Shown piece after piece: positions 34,401 through 44,685 of a stretch of DNA of 64,000 bases. Origin of the DNA: Beverwykella pulmonaria (lineage: Eukaryota > Ascomycota > Dothideomycetes > Pleosporales > Melanommataceae); assembly GCA_001599595.1 (NCBI GenBank), contig BCHH01000001.1:2017837-2081836 (forward strand), read 5' to 3'. Each line of letters opens with the position of its first letter. Position 1 is the first letter of the stretch. The translations under genes and the position numbers were made by a program. Under the pieces are notes generated by a model. That model was not told the DNA's origin, did not search any database, and saw nothing but the letters and a program-made list of their open reading frames with translations.

Positions 34401-36131
34401 AGCAGTGGCGAGTGTCTCCAGACGCTTGAGGGTCATAGGGGTGTGGTCAGGTCAGTTGCCTTCTCTCACGACTCGACCTGGCTTGCGTCTGCGTCAGGCG
34501 ATGGAACAGTCAAGATCTGGGATGCGAGTAATGGCGAATGCCTCCGGACACTAAAGGGCCATAGCAATTGGGTCAGCTCAGTAGTCTTCTCTTATGATTC
34601 AACCTGGGTCGCATCCGCGTCAGGCGACAGGACAATTAAGATCTGGGATGCAAGCAGTGGCGAGTGTCTCCAGACGCTTGAGGGCCATATCAATTGGGTC
34701 AGGTCGGTGGTCTTCTCCCATGATTTAACCTGGCTCGCGTCTGCGTCAGGCGACAAGACAGTCAAGATCTGGGATGCAAGCAGTGGCAAGTGCCTCCGGA
34801 CACTTGAGGGCCATACCAGTGCGGTCAGGTCAGTTGCCTTCTCCCACGACTCGACTTGGCTAGCGTCCGCGTCGGGCGACAAAACCGTCAAGATCTGGGA
34901 TGCAGGCAACGGCGAGTGTCTCCGGACGCTTGGGGGCCATGGCCATTGGGTCAGTTCAGTAGCCTTCTCCCACGACTCGACCTGGCTGGCGTCCGCGTCA
35001 GGCGACAAAACGGTCAAGATCTGGGATGCAGGCAGTGGCGAGTGTCTCCAGACGCTTGAGGGCCATAGCGGTGCGGTCTACTCAGTGGCCTTCTCCCACG
35101 ACTCGACCCGGTTTGCGTCCACGTCAGACGATAAGATAGTTAGGATCTGGGATGCGAGAGGTGGCGAGCGTCTCCGGACGCTTGAGGGCCATAGCCGTGA
35201 GATCTTCTTAGTGGCCTTCTCTCATGATTCGACCTGGCTCGCGTCCGCGTCAGGCGACAGAACAGTCAAGATCTGGGATGCGAGCAGTGGCAAGTGCCTC
35301 CGGACGCTTGAGGGCCATAGCCATTGGGTCAGCTCAGTAGCCTTCTCCCACGACTCGACCTGGCTGGCGTCCGGCTCAGGCGACACCACAGTCAAGATCT
35401 GGAATGCAAGCAGTGGCGAATGCCTCCGGACACTTGAGGGCCATAACAATGGGGTTAGGTCGGTGGCCTTCTCCCACAATTCAATCTGGCTCGCGTCTGC
35501 AGCAAGCGACAGAACAGTTAAGATTTGGGATGCAAGTAGTGGCAAGTGTCTCCAGACACTTGAGGACCATAACAGTGCAGTATGGTCAGTGGCCTTCTCC
35601 CACGACTCGACCTGGCTGGCATCCGCGTCAGACGACTTAACGGTCAAGATCTGGGATTGTAGCAGTGGTGAGTGCCTCAGAACGCTTGAGGGCCACACCA
35701 GTCGGATTCTGTCAGTGGCCTTCTCTCACGACTCAACCTGGCTCGCGTCTGCGGCAGGCGACAGAACAGTTAAGATCTGGGATACGAGCAATGGTGAGTG
35801 CGTCCAGACGCTTGAGGATCATGCCAATGGATTTTTCAACTTATCGTTTGATACCACTGGATCGTACCTTTACACTCAAATTGGCCCCGTCGTCATTAGT
35901 GCGTCCTCAATTCCAAATACTACAACCACTTTTACGAATCCTCAATATCCTCAATTTAACCGCGTGGGGGTGAGTGTGGATAGAGCTTGGATAACATATG
36001 ATTCAGTCAACGTAGTGTGGCTACCCTCAGAGTATCGGCCATTATCCTTAGCTGTGTTGGGGAAGACGATTGGTATTGGTGTCGGGTCCGGAAAGGTGTG
36101 GGTATGCAACTTTGAGCTTGATGAATCTTAG
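31477..36131 (+). CDS. NACHT-WD40 NLR protein (HET-E/HNWD-like STAND NTPase)
   Basis: Exons 31477-31980, 32036-34018 and 34074-36131 give 1514 aa; both introns are 55 nt. The ATG at 31477 (MSWKDRLKAKFG) is used because the longer frame opens at TTG. Residues about 40-330 match the N-terminal domain of fungal NACHT NTPases (LWNQAYDQAKISD, KRWMQMQQLVQNGL, GIAYVVSRMDWYWNLSGLLL). The NACHT domain has Walker A ADPGKGKTMLL (about 381-391) and Walker B YLIVDALDEC (about 483-492), followed by helical/winged-helix text (FVHQSAKDFLSAKA). From residue 901, 12 WD40 units of exactly 42 residues run without indels, then a degenerate unit and a unique C-terminus (WVCNFELDES). Family members act as intracellular receptors in heterokaryon incompatibility or xenorecognition. 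No HET, PFD or lipase effector domain is seen, and no partner gene is adjacent. The protein appears intact. Confidence 0.93.
34287..35798 (+). repeat. Array of 12 near-identical 126-bp WD40 units
   Basis: Each unit spans 42 codons from CLQTLEGH or CLRTLEGH to IWDASSGE. The twelve units keep exact register over 1512 bp. The backbone (SVAFSHDSTWLASASGD, TVKIWD) is almost invariant. Differences cluster in positions 9-13 after GH, the residue after the ASGD/SDD turn (G, R, K, T, L), the R/W before LAS, and the last residue (E/K). A 13th, diverged unit follows (CVQTLEDHANGFF). Confidence 0.97.
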
Positions 36132-37673
36132 GAACTTTGGAGCATTTTGTGTTGAGGGAACGGGAAAAATAATCTATTTTCAATTTCTATTAATTCTCCA
36201 TTCTATGGAAAGGCTGGAGGTGAAGCGTGCATATAGGATCAGATAATTTGCCACGTCAAAGCTTCGAGAATCGTTTTAGCGACAACGACGGCTAATGATA
36301 GAACTACCTATGAGGATTTGCTAGGCTTAGGGCTAGCTAGAAGGCAGACCAACACCCTCTCGCGGTGGATGATTATTAGGAAATAAGCTGATGCAAAATC
36401 GCGCTTTATCAGATAACATCACCTCAAAAAGGCCTAAATAAACTTCTAAGAAATCTACTAGAGCAATTTCAAAAGATAAAGGAAGCTCCAGTAAAACTTG
36501 TATTCGGGAAGTATTAGGTGGTGAGAGCAAAGTGAGAACAAATTTCTTAATTCCCGAATTCACCCCGCCGTGAGAGCACCCTAATCGTACTAGTAGGGAG
36601 GACGGCCGACCCGTACCGGCCATGACCTTGTGCGGTGGCGATTTCCGTAGGTAGTTTTAGAGAGCTAAGTTGGTGTTGGTGACTGGCGACGACCAAAGTT
36701 GAGGCGGGTTGTGTCAGGACGTTAAATCTTCTGATCAAACCTTGCAATGCGAAAGCAACATCTCCCCTCAACTTCCACTAAATTTCTATAAAATCAATCA
36801 TCAACTTGGAACGTAAAACAAGAAATTATGGTTAGACTATCCGTACGAGCATTTACGGATCAATCGCACATCATATTGCAGGGAAGCTTGCCAATACCCC
36901 ATAGTTCCCTCCCAATCAGGCCCAAAACTTCCACTAACGTTTAATTCGCGTCCTCTCTATCTCACCCTCAAGCCTCTATATCGCATCATCAAATCTCTTA
37001 CTCATCATCAAGCCTCTTACTCATCATCCAGCTTCGTATTCATCATCGAGCCTCTTACTCATCGTCGAGCCTCTTGCTCATCATCGAGCCTCTTACTCAT
37101 CATTAAGCCTCTCAACCTGCATGTAGTGATTCGTAGTTTTCAGGATGCGCCCACAGATCTCATTAAGCTCATTTCAGAGATGCATGAGTACAGCTTTGAT
37201 AGTGTTGATGTTACGGAGTGGTTTAGCTAAGATGAAGACACCGCAGGAGAACACTCGGCAGTATGTTCCGCATGTGGATGCGGGAGTTCGGGGGAGCGGA
37301 AGTGGGTTTCGACATCTGGTTTTGTTAGCTCAGCTCAGCAAAATTCAACACTAAGTAGATCGTTACAAATACATACCATCTGCCCATTCTGAGATTCTTT
37401 CGTTGCGCAGAGCTCGTGGATGGAAATTTCGTTTGTGGTGCTTGCGTGCGATACTCTCCTAAGAAGGCAACAAGGACTCTATCAAAGAATGAGAATGACG
37501 TGCGTGACTACCTGCTAATCATGCGCTTCAACACTCTTGCCATGCTTTCTCGAAGCTCTTTCCTTCCATTCATGTGTGAGTGATATTGATTTGGTATTGA
37601 GAGTGTTTGCTAAGACTAGAGAATCTACTTACATTTTATGTTGATACCTTCTGCTTATATATCTCCTCGACCC
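36132..37673. other. Intergenic region with a minisatellite
   Basis: Mostly AT-rich. A 19-bp tandem repeat lies at about 36991. At 37100-37260 one frame (SFQDAPTDLIKLISEMHEYS, later CSACGCGSSGERK) looks mildly protein-like, but it is broken by stops and no splice model joins it, so no gene is called. Confidence 0.5.
36991..37104. repeat. 19-bp minisatellite, six copies
   Basis: The unit GAGCCTCTTACTCATCATC occurs six times in tandem, with one to four substitutions per copy. A partial copy follows and a diverged one precedes. It lies in noncoding, pyrimidine-rich sequence. Confidence 0.85.
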
Positions 37674-38747
37674 TTATATGATTTCCCAAATTTCGGATTC
37701 GATTTCACTACTACTCGAACCCGGGGAGCCCATACCAGCAAGTACCCAATCACCTTCCAGCGCTCTCGGAGCCTTACCTTTATCAAGGGGTTGCGGATTT
37801 TGTGGCTCATCTGCTTTTGATCCTTCCGCACCAAAAGCTTTTGCGTCCAAGTTGTCTTTCGTCAGATTCTTTACATCCGATGATGCACGAGGGCTTCGGT
37901 TCTTGGCTCGCTTCGTCTGCCCCGCTTGTACTGAAGACTGTGGGCCAAGGTAATTCTGGAAAGAGGGTGCATCGTTAAACTCGAATATTTCTCCATCCTT
38001 CAGGTCTCGCTTTACGAAGATTCGCATTCCCTCTCTCTTAAAAAGCAAGCCGAAAGGGAGCAGTGGTATCTTATCGGACCAATGATTCAGGCACATGTTT
38101 CGACAGTTTGGCACTTCTTCAAGTATATACTGAACTAGCGAAGCATAGACCCTGGAAGCATTACGATCTTGGCAGTCTTCTTCCCAGACCTGGCATATAA
38201 GACTGAGAGATGTGATCTGCTGTCTCGCAAAGGGACTCAGACGGGAAAGCCATTTTTCTGTGGCGTATGCTTGATATCGGCCCCGAGGACAGGGTCCAGT
38301 GAGGAAGAGGAAGTTGCGACCGCCATAAAGAAAAGGAAGGGCTTCCTGATATATGATTTTATTGACTAGGACGATAGCCGCATATGGGCGACATTGAAGC
38401 TCAACATCGGAGGCTGGCCGAAGGATGTTGAAGAGACCGTTGGGTGCCTGGAGTAGCCATAACTCTCCTCCTTTGGGAGTGAAGCGAACGCTTGGCCCTT
38501 GACATATGTAGCGGGTGTATATATGATCTTCCGTTCGGATGTTGCTAGAGCGAAATTGTTGCTGTGGACATCTGCACAGATCGAGCTGATGAGGCGTAAA
38601 GGTGGAGTTTCGGGGATTCTGGAGGAAGGGCCATTCCAAGCTGTAGTTGATTGTGGTCACGTCTTCTTCAGAATGCGGGGAAAGTAGATAAGAATAGATC
38701 TTTTGACGCAGGCTGAGAGGGAGTCGGAGAAACGGGGATGAGGCCAT
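37674..38747 (-). CDS. DUF7730-like (F-box-related) fungal protein
   Basis: A single uninterrupted frame of 357 aa starts at an ATG (MASSPFLRLPLSLRQKIYSY). The N-terminal LPLSLRQKIYSYLL helix and the later VNKIIYQEALPFLYGGRNFLF are the hallmarks of the large family of fungal proteins annotated as DUF7730 or F-box-like (leucine-rich start, then 'xxIYxEALPxLYxxxxF'). The C-terminal 100 residues are low-complexity, with Lys/Ser/Pro and an acidic end (SEIESEIWEII). Function in this family is unknown; roles as SCF adaptors are speculative. No close functional neighbour. Some members contain introns, but none is needed here. Confidence 0.75.
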   Translation of the reverse strand: MASSPFLRLPLSLRQKIYSYLLSPHSEEDVTTINYSLEWPFLQNPRNSTFTPHQLDLCRCPQQQFRSSNIRTEDHIYTRYICQGPSVRFTPKGGELWLLQAPNGLFNILRPASDVELQCRPYAAIVLVNKIIYQEALPFLYGGRNFLFLTGPCPRGRYQAYATEKWLSRLSPFARQQITSLSLICQVWEEDCQDRNASRVYASLVQYILEEVPNCRNMCLNHWSDKIPLLPFGLLFKREGMRIFVKRDLKDGEIFEFNDAPSFQNYLGPQSSVQAGQTKRAKNRSPRASSDVKNLTKDNLDAKAFGAEGSKADEPQNPQPLDKGKAPRALEGDWVLAGMGSPGSSSSEIESEIWEII

Positions 38748-39202
38748 CGGTGAGTATGAACGCGTTAATGAAGCAAAGATGTTGATATGTAGGATATCGG
38801 AGAACGTTTATATGCGTTTTCGGGATGAACCAATGGTAGTTTGATACGAACCTTGACTCCCGTTTGACATATGAAAGAGACGCGAGGGGTGAGACTCATG
38901 CTAATAATAAAAACTTCCATAGCACACGCCTGTTCAAGGCATCAACACACATGCGTCTGGCTTATAATATGCTGAATGCGGGCGATCAGCATGACGGGAG
39001 CTAAATATATGATTCAGCTACAGTGTTACCTGCAGGAAGAATGAGGGTCGAGTCGGCGTGCGCCACATGTGGCGGTGCGTGTGTTAGTAATCGTATATTT
39101 CCGAATCGCCGAGATCAGCCGATGGATATCTCAAGATTGCGGTTAAGACTTCACTCTTTGTTGTGAGGCCCAAGACGCCGTCAAGCCACCACACCGAGGG
39201 CC
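38748..39202. promoter_or_regulatory. Divergent intergenic region, DUF7730 gene / IFM1
   Basis: 455 bp between the start codons of the minus-strand DUF7730-like gene and the plus-strand mitochondrial IF2. It should contain both promoters. No specific element is identified. Confidence 0.5.
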
Positions 39203-42200
39203 ATGCGGAAAGCACACGTGCTGCGGGTAAACAGCCAGATCAACTGACATTCGAGATGCTGGTTTCTTACTTCTATATAGGCATCTTCAACCCGCGATAT
39301 CTGCATCTTTTGCGCTACCCGTCAACTCGCAATTGCAGAGAGGCCCAACGCGAATTTCTCCTCATTTTTAGCGCTATCACAAAGGAGACATCTCAATTCG
39401 TCAAGCAAGGCTCCGCAGTATGCCTCCGAGGCTCAGGTCTATAGGGAAGATGCGCCGGCGAGGCCAATGAGCCAGGTCCGAGGGGTATATGGGTCTCAAT
39501 CACAGGTTGGCATTCCGGCTCGACAGCCTCTTCCCGTACACCGCGCTCTACCTCAGCGCCAATCTCTGCCCGTACGACGGCCTCTACCTGTTCGACAGCC
39601 TCTTCCTGCGCGACAATCCTTACCTACGCGCACGCCTCTGCCTCGACAGGCCCTGGCTGCCCAACTACCTCAATCTCGACATGCTTTACCTTCACGGCCA
39701 ATCGAACATACTCCACAGCTCCCACCTCGGCAATCATTATCTCCCCGGCAGTTCCAATATTCTCAACAATCTCCATCCGTCGGATCGTCCACCCCGCGGC
39801 ACCAGCCGATACGTCGAGGAGGAGTTTTTGCTGGGCCAGGACGTAATCAGAGGGACGACAGATATGCGCCGATCTCGCCTACCTCGCCTATCTTTAGAAA
39901 AGTCGAGCATAAAGCATCAACGACAGCAGCGGCGCCTTCTGCTAATCGATACAACGTGAATATGGATTCGAGGCCACCAGTAATGGACACACCACAATTT
40001 GGAACGGCAGGCCATTTGAGGCGAAGAAATGAAGTGCAAGAACAAGCTTCCCCTCCACCCCCTCCTTCCATGGCTGCATCAGAGCCTTTACAGGCCCGGA
40101 CGGAATCGCCAATACAAAAGCTAGACAAGGACGAGCTCAGTCGACTACTGGGGGGTAGCTTTGCTGGGAAAGAAGCGACCAAACTCTACACGCCTTTGGC
40201 AAGAAAAACAAACACAGAGATAAAATGTCTGCACTGCGGAGGTGCAGGTCATCGGAGTCAAGATTGCCTCCAAAAGCCTGTTGTGAGAGAATACGCTTAT
40301 GCATCTGAGCAATCACGGCAAGCATGGCGTTCTCGTACACCCGAGCAATTGCAGCAACCACAGCGCACTCGAGGAACAGACAGCATTTCTATCGCTGCGG
40401 AAACATGGACACAGAGAACGGGTTCTCAAATGGAGAGCACTCAGACCCCTGAGTTCGGAGATTACGAGACGGAACAAAGACGCCGGAGAGAAGATGGGCT
40501 TGACAGGAGGAGGAACCGATTTATAATGGACGACGAAACGCCATCTGCAGACGCTCGGGAACCGGAACGTCGTCGAGGACATGTTGACCGGAGAGCTCGA
40601 GGTCGGGTGAATCACGATGAGGATGAGGACGAAAGGGCTATCAGCAAAATTGAGCGAAAGCGACAACGGAAAGAAGCAAAGAAGGCAGCCCAGATGACTA
40701 AGCCTGAACCGACTCCAGTCTACTTGCCGGAGTACATCAGCGTTGCTAATTTAGCCTCTTTGTTAAAGCTGCGAGTGGAAGATTTTGTCAGGAAACTTGA
40801 AGAGCTTGGGTTTGAAGAGGTCCAACATGATCACATCCTCAACGCTGAGCATGCCGGTCTCATTGCTCAGGAATACAATTTTGAACCAGTTATTCAACGT
40901 GCAGAGGAAGATGGGGACCTCTACCCAGCGCCTCTGCTATCTCCAGAAGAGTACGCAGAGCTTCCCTGTCGACCACCTGTCGTCACTATCATGGGTCATG
41001 TTGACCATGGGAAGACTACAATCTTGGATTTCATGCGCAGCTCTAGTGTTGCAGCTTCCGAGTTCGGAGGAATTACGCAACACATTGGTGCGTTCAGCGT
41101 TCCCCTAGCATCTGGGAAGAAGATCACCTTCCTGGACACACCGGGTCACTCAGCATTTGAAACCATGCGTGCTCGCGGAGCAAATGTAACTGATATTGTC
41201 GTCCTGGTGGTTGCGGCCGACGATTCTGTTATGCCGCAGACTGTGGAAGCCATCAAGCATGCACAAACTGCACAAGTGCCTATCATTGTCGCCATCAATA
41301 AGATAGACAAGCAACAAGCCAATCCCGACGCTGTGAAACTTGATCTTGGTCGTCATGGCATCGAGATCGAAGATTTTGGCGGCGATGTGCAGACCGTATG
41401 CGTGAGCGGTAAGACTGGCCAAGGTATCCCCGATTTAGAAGAGGCCATATCGACGCTTTCAGAGATGTTGGATCACCGCGCGGATCCGCAGGCCATTGTA
41501 GAAGGTTGGGTGCTTGAGGGGTCAACAAAGAAATCCGGCAAAGTCGCCACCGTTCTCATCCGCAACGGTACACTGCGCCCAGGTGATCTCTTGGTGGCCG
41601 GTACTACATGGACTCGGGTCAAGACGTTGAAGAATGAAGCCGGTGTCGTAGTCAAGGAAGTTGGCCCAGGTTTGCCTGTAGAAGTTGACGGCTGGCGCGA
41701 GCAGCCCATGGCGGGCGACGAGGCACTGCAGGCTGTGGACGAACAGCAAGCTGCTTCTGTTGCGGAACTTAGGTCTGAGAAAATAAAAAGAGAGAAAATG
41801 GCCAAGGACGTGGAAGCCATCAACGAGCACCGACGCCTGGAAGCCGAGCGCCGCGAAGCCGAAGAGGCAGCTACTAAAGCTGCTGAAGCAGGCGAAGAGC
41901 CCCTGGATGAAGTTGTAAAGGAAATAGAGTCTGGGCCGGAGATTGTTAGCTTCATTGTCAAAGGAGACGTCTCAGGCTCAGTCGAAGCGGTCATGGACTC
42001 CATCTCCAGTATTGGCAATGGGGAGGTTGGAACACACATTCTACGGCACGGCGTTGGGCCGCCCTCTGAGTTCGACGTCGAGCACGCCGCGGTCGCCTCC
42101 GGCCACATTGTCAACTTCAACACCATCATTCCGAACCATATCGCTGCTTTGGCTGCGGAGAAGGGCGTCAAGATCCTGGATTCGAATATTATTTACCGCA

Positions 42201-42618
42201 TGGTGGAAGACGTCAAAGCCTTGCTGAGCGAGAAACTCGGCCCAAAGATCACGCAGCGTGTCGTCGGCGAAGCAGAAGTAGCGGCTGTTTTCGAGATCAG
42301 TCTTGGCGGCAAGAAGAAGATGAAGGTTGCGGGATCGAAGGTCAGGAATGGTGTTATTTCGAATCATTCCAAGGTCAAGGTTCTGCGGAATGATGAAAGT
42401 GTGTTTGAAGGTATGTCGTGTCTCACTCTCCGTTTTGTTCTCGTGGTTTGCTAATTGGATGGCTAGGCATTGTTACGTCGCTCAAAAATCAGAAGAAGGA
42501 TGTTGATCAGATGCGCAAAGACACTGAGTGCGGCATCGGGTTTGATGGGTGGGACGACTTCAAGGTCGGCGATAAGATTCAGTGCCTCGAAGAGAAGAGC
42601 GAAAAGAGGTTTTTGTAG
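39203..42618 (+). CDS. IFM1: Mitochondrial translation initiation factor IF-2
   Basis: Exons 39203-39226, 39281-42410 and 42467-42618 give 1101 aa. The frame of exon 2 is open upstream of the first internal ATG (39467) and encodes a presequence-like segment ([25 protein letters not shown]). A 54-nt GTAAAC...ATAG intron with a CTGAC branch site links it to an 8-codon first exon, MRKAHVLR. The N-terminal extension has Arg/Gln/Pro/Leu repeats ([21 protein letters not shown]) and a CCHC zinc knuckle, [14 protein letters not shown], near residue 324. The IF2 core follows: [16 protein letters not shown], then the GTPase with GHVDHGKTT (about 580), DTPGHSAF and NKID, EF-Tu-like domain II, IF2 domain III ([13 protein letters not shown]) and a C-terminal domain ending ...[11 protein letters not shown]. 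It loads fMet-tRNA on mitoribosomes. It shares the mitochondrial translation theme with mL49. Confidence 0.93.
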
Positions 42619-43095
42619 TTTATGTACCACCACACCACACGTAGATATAGATGTATGGTAGATAGATACTCCACTTCCCTTACGTACTTCATTGTAGATA
42701 TTTGTATTTATAGATGTAGCAACTGTTGGGGGAGAAATTCGACCTATACTGGAGACCCGATCTTCTTTGGCGGAGGATTCGTACGTTATTTTAACGCATA
42801 CTTGATATCCACTACGTGCAAAACGTACATGGAATGCAAATCAAGTGGTAATTGAACTGTTTTTCTACTTATTAATGCAAGATAGTGTGATATGATAACG
42901 CCTAAGATCGCTTCAAATGCCGGCACCCGTAACACCTGAAGTAGGCTCCACGTGCCCAAAAAAGCGCCAGTACCAAATGAACGCCATCTTTGTCCCGTTC
43001 CATCGTACTATCTACAACACACTTTGTCTCTCCTCCATGTCTTCTACGTGATGCGTATCGTACAGGTCCGTTTCTTTTTCCCATCCTTTTCGCAC
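42619..43095. other. Convergent 3' region, IFM1 / UNC-50
   Basis: 477 bp between converging 3' ends. It presumably holds both 3' UTRs and poly(A) signals. No gene is seen. Confidence 0.6.
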
Positions 43096-44150
43096 TTATA
43101 CGTCTTTCCGAAGCTTAGCACCTGCCCAGAGAACCGGCGCCAGATGCCTGCTCAAGTTCAGTCCAAATAGGGAGACGAACCACAAGATAGTTGTTATGGC
43201 AATGGGAGCCAGGAGAAGCTCGGTGTGGTGGAGAAACGGGAGCGCGTTGTATCCGAGGAAGGTGATTACGAAGTAGTAGTTCAGTGCTACGAGGTACAGG
43301 GTGTTGCTGAGGAGAATGGATAGCCTTCATAATTGTGGTTAGAAATGGCGCGGGGCTGGAGAAACAGTGTCTGCAGACGTACCAGTGATTCGTAGCCACA
43401 ACCGGCATGCATAGAAACTGCACCACGTATAGAAAGACCCAGATAGGAACGAATGCGCGTATTGCAACATCCCAACAGTAACCAAATTCCAGCTCGTTCC
43501 CGCCCTCGCCCTCCTCTCCCAGGTTGCCGAATAGGCCCTGTCGTCGACGGCCTGGAAGACCACGTACGCCTGGCCCCAGAAGCCGACCGACAAGGAAGTA
43601 GAATAGGGTGGCGATGAGGAGGGAGAGGAGGAGGAAGTGGACGAAGATGAATACGAGGGTGATTCGAAGCGTTCGTGGGAAGCCGTCCGCATATGCAAGG
43701 CCCCAGGCGAGACTTGTGAGGAGCAGGAAGAACGAGAGGAGGTAGGTGAAAGACGGATCGGGACGGTGCCATGTGTTTTTGGTTTCTAGGCCCTATTAGC
43801 ACGGCTCGTAGCTTCTGGGTCAGAGGAGCGATTCGGAAGAGTATATAGCTGGGTTGGTAGTAGGTAGGTAAGCCCCTTACGTTTCTGCGCTCATGTCAGT
43901 ACGGTCGTGTATGCATAGGGGGCCTCCGTCTTGTGCCTACATGGTAGTATATGGACCTAAACACCTTCTTTGGCGCTATTATGAGGCTCGTCATCTCCCA
44001 TATGGCCATTTCAAAGTCCATCTGCGGAAACTTGAAGAGTCGCTTGAAGAAGCGTGGCATTCGCAGGCCTTCGTTCCGGCTCGAGGGTGTTGTGCCACCA
44101 AAGTTGGACGGGCCGCCTGTCGGCCGTGGGAGCGAGATGTGCGGATTCAT
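43096..44150 (-). CDS. GMH1: UNC-50 family Golgi membrane protein (Gmh1)
   Basis: Four coding exons (43941-44150, 43881-43884, 43383-43785, 43096-43324) give 281 aa. The N-terminal motif MPRFFKRLFKFPQMDFEMA and IIAPKKVFRSIYYH are classic UNC-50. The next conserved residues, KQTKNTWHRPDPSFTYLLS, are only obtained by including a 4-nt microexon (AAAC) between introns of 56 and 95 nt. Five to six transmembrane helices follow (LLLTSLAWGLAYADG, FVHFLLLSLLIATLFYFLVG, GYCWDVAIRAFVPIWVFLY, SNTLYLVALNYYFVITFLGY, PIAITTILWFVSLFGLNL). Yeast Gmh1 is an integral Golgi protein that interacts with the Arf-GEFs Gea1/Gea2; animal UNC-50 promotes receptor trafficking. The gene is divergent from RNA14. The last intron is 58 nt (GTACGT...GAAG, CTAAC branch). 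Confidence 0.92.
43881..43884 (-). other. GMH1: 4-nt microexon of UNC-50/GMH1
   Basis: The sense sequence reads ...GCGCAG|AAAC|GTAAGG..., with a perfect acceptor before and a perfect donor after four bases. A CTGAC branch site precedes the acceptor by about 12 nt. Only with AAAC included does exon 1 (phase 0, ending ...YYH) join exon 3 in the frame of the transmembrane core, and it supplies Lys71 and the first base of Gln72 in the KQTK motif. Confidence 0.88.
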
Positions 44151-44685
44151 GATTGCTGTCGTGGATGTGAAGCGTGTGGAGGAGATGGGGTTCTGGGTGC
44201 GGTCCTGGCGCGGAGGCGGTTCACGGTGCTGCTTTCCTGGGGTACGAAGTATGGATTTTCAGACAAGTGCTGGACAGAGATGAGCCAGCTCAGAGATCCA
44301 TTGGGCGTGGGGTTTGAATGTGGTGTGTGAATGCCGGCACTGTTCCTATTCAGAGACGTCCATGCCAACCGTCGCCTTGTCCGCGGCGCGGAAGCTCGGG
44401 CGCCATCGCCAAGCCCTGTCTGAGGTTCCAAGACCAAGCGCCTTTGATGCACTCGGAGCGCATCTTCTTCATCTGCACGCCGCTCGCCAAACAACGCCCT
44501 CCCCCCTCTCCATCTCCCCACTGACCGCGCAGAGAACCACGATCCGCAGGCCCCATTGTCTGCGCAGCCCTCCTGCCTGCACGCGACCGGTAAGCTCCAC
44601 CTCTCCAACTCGACCTCGTCTCCGCAGCACCACGCCTGACGCCATCTCCATCACAGCCATTCCCTCTCCTCCGCCCGTCGCAGCC
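44151..44685. promoter_or_regulatory. Divergent promoter region, UNC-50 / RNA14
   Basis: 535 bp between start codons. The RNA14 frame stays open through the right 370 bp, but that part is C/T-rich leader-like sequence without conserved domain text, so it is treated as 5' UTR. Confidence 0.6.

Noticed and set aside
35222..35698. Minus-strand repetitive frames across the WD40 array
   Set aside because: Antisense shadows of 126-bp repeats, which stay open because the repeat length is a multiple of three.
37100..37580. Small Cys-rich protein gene (CSACGCGSSGERK ... GNFVCGACVRYS)
   Set aside because: The pieces lie in different frames with stops between, and no convincing splice donor/acceptor pair links them.
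41473..42171. 232-codon minus-strand frame
   Set aside because: Exact antisense of the IFM1 core; Ser/Thr/Pro-biased shadow frame.
44314..44685. 5' extension of RNA14 from an earlier in-frame ATG
   Set aside because: The added 124 residues are translated C/T-rich leader with no conserved text. The internal start MADVDPELAF fits the family better.
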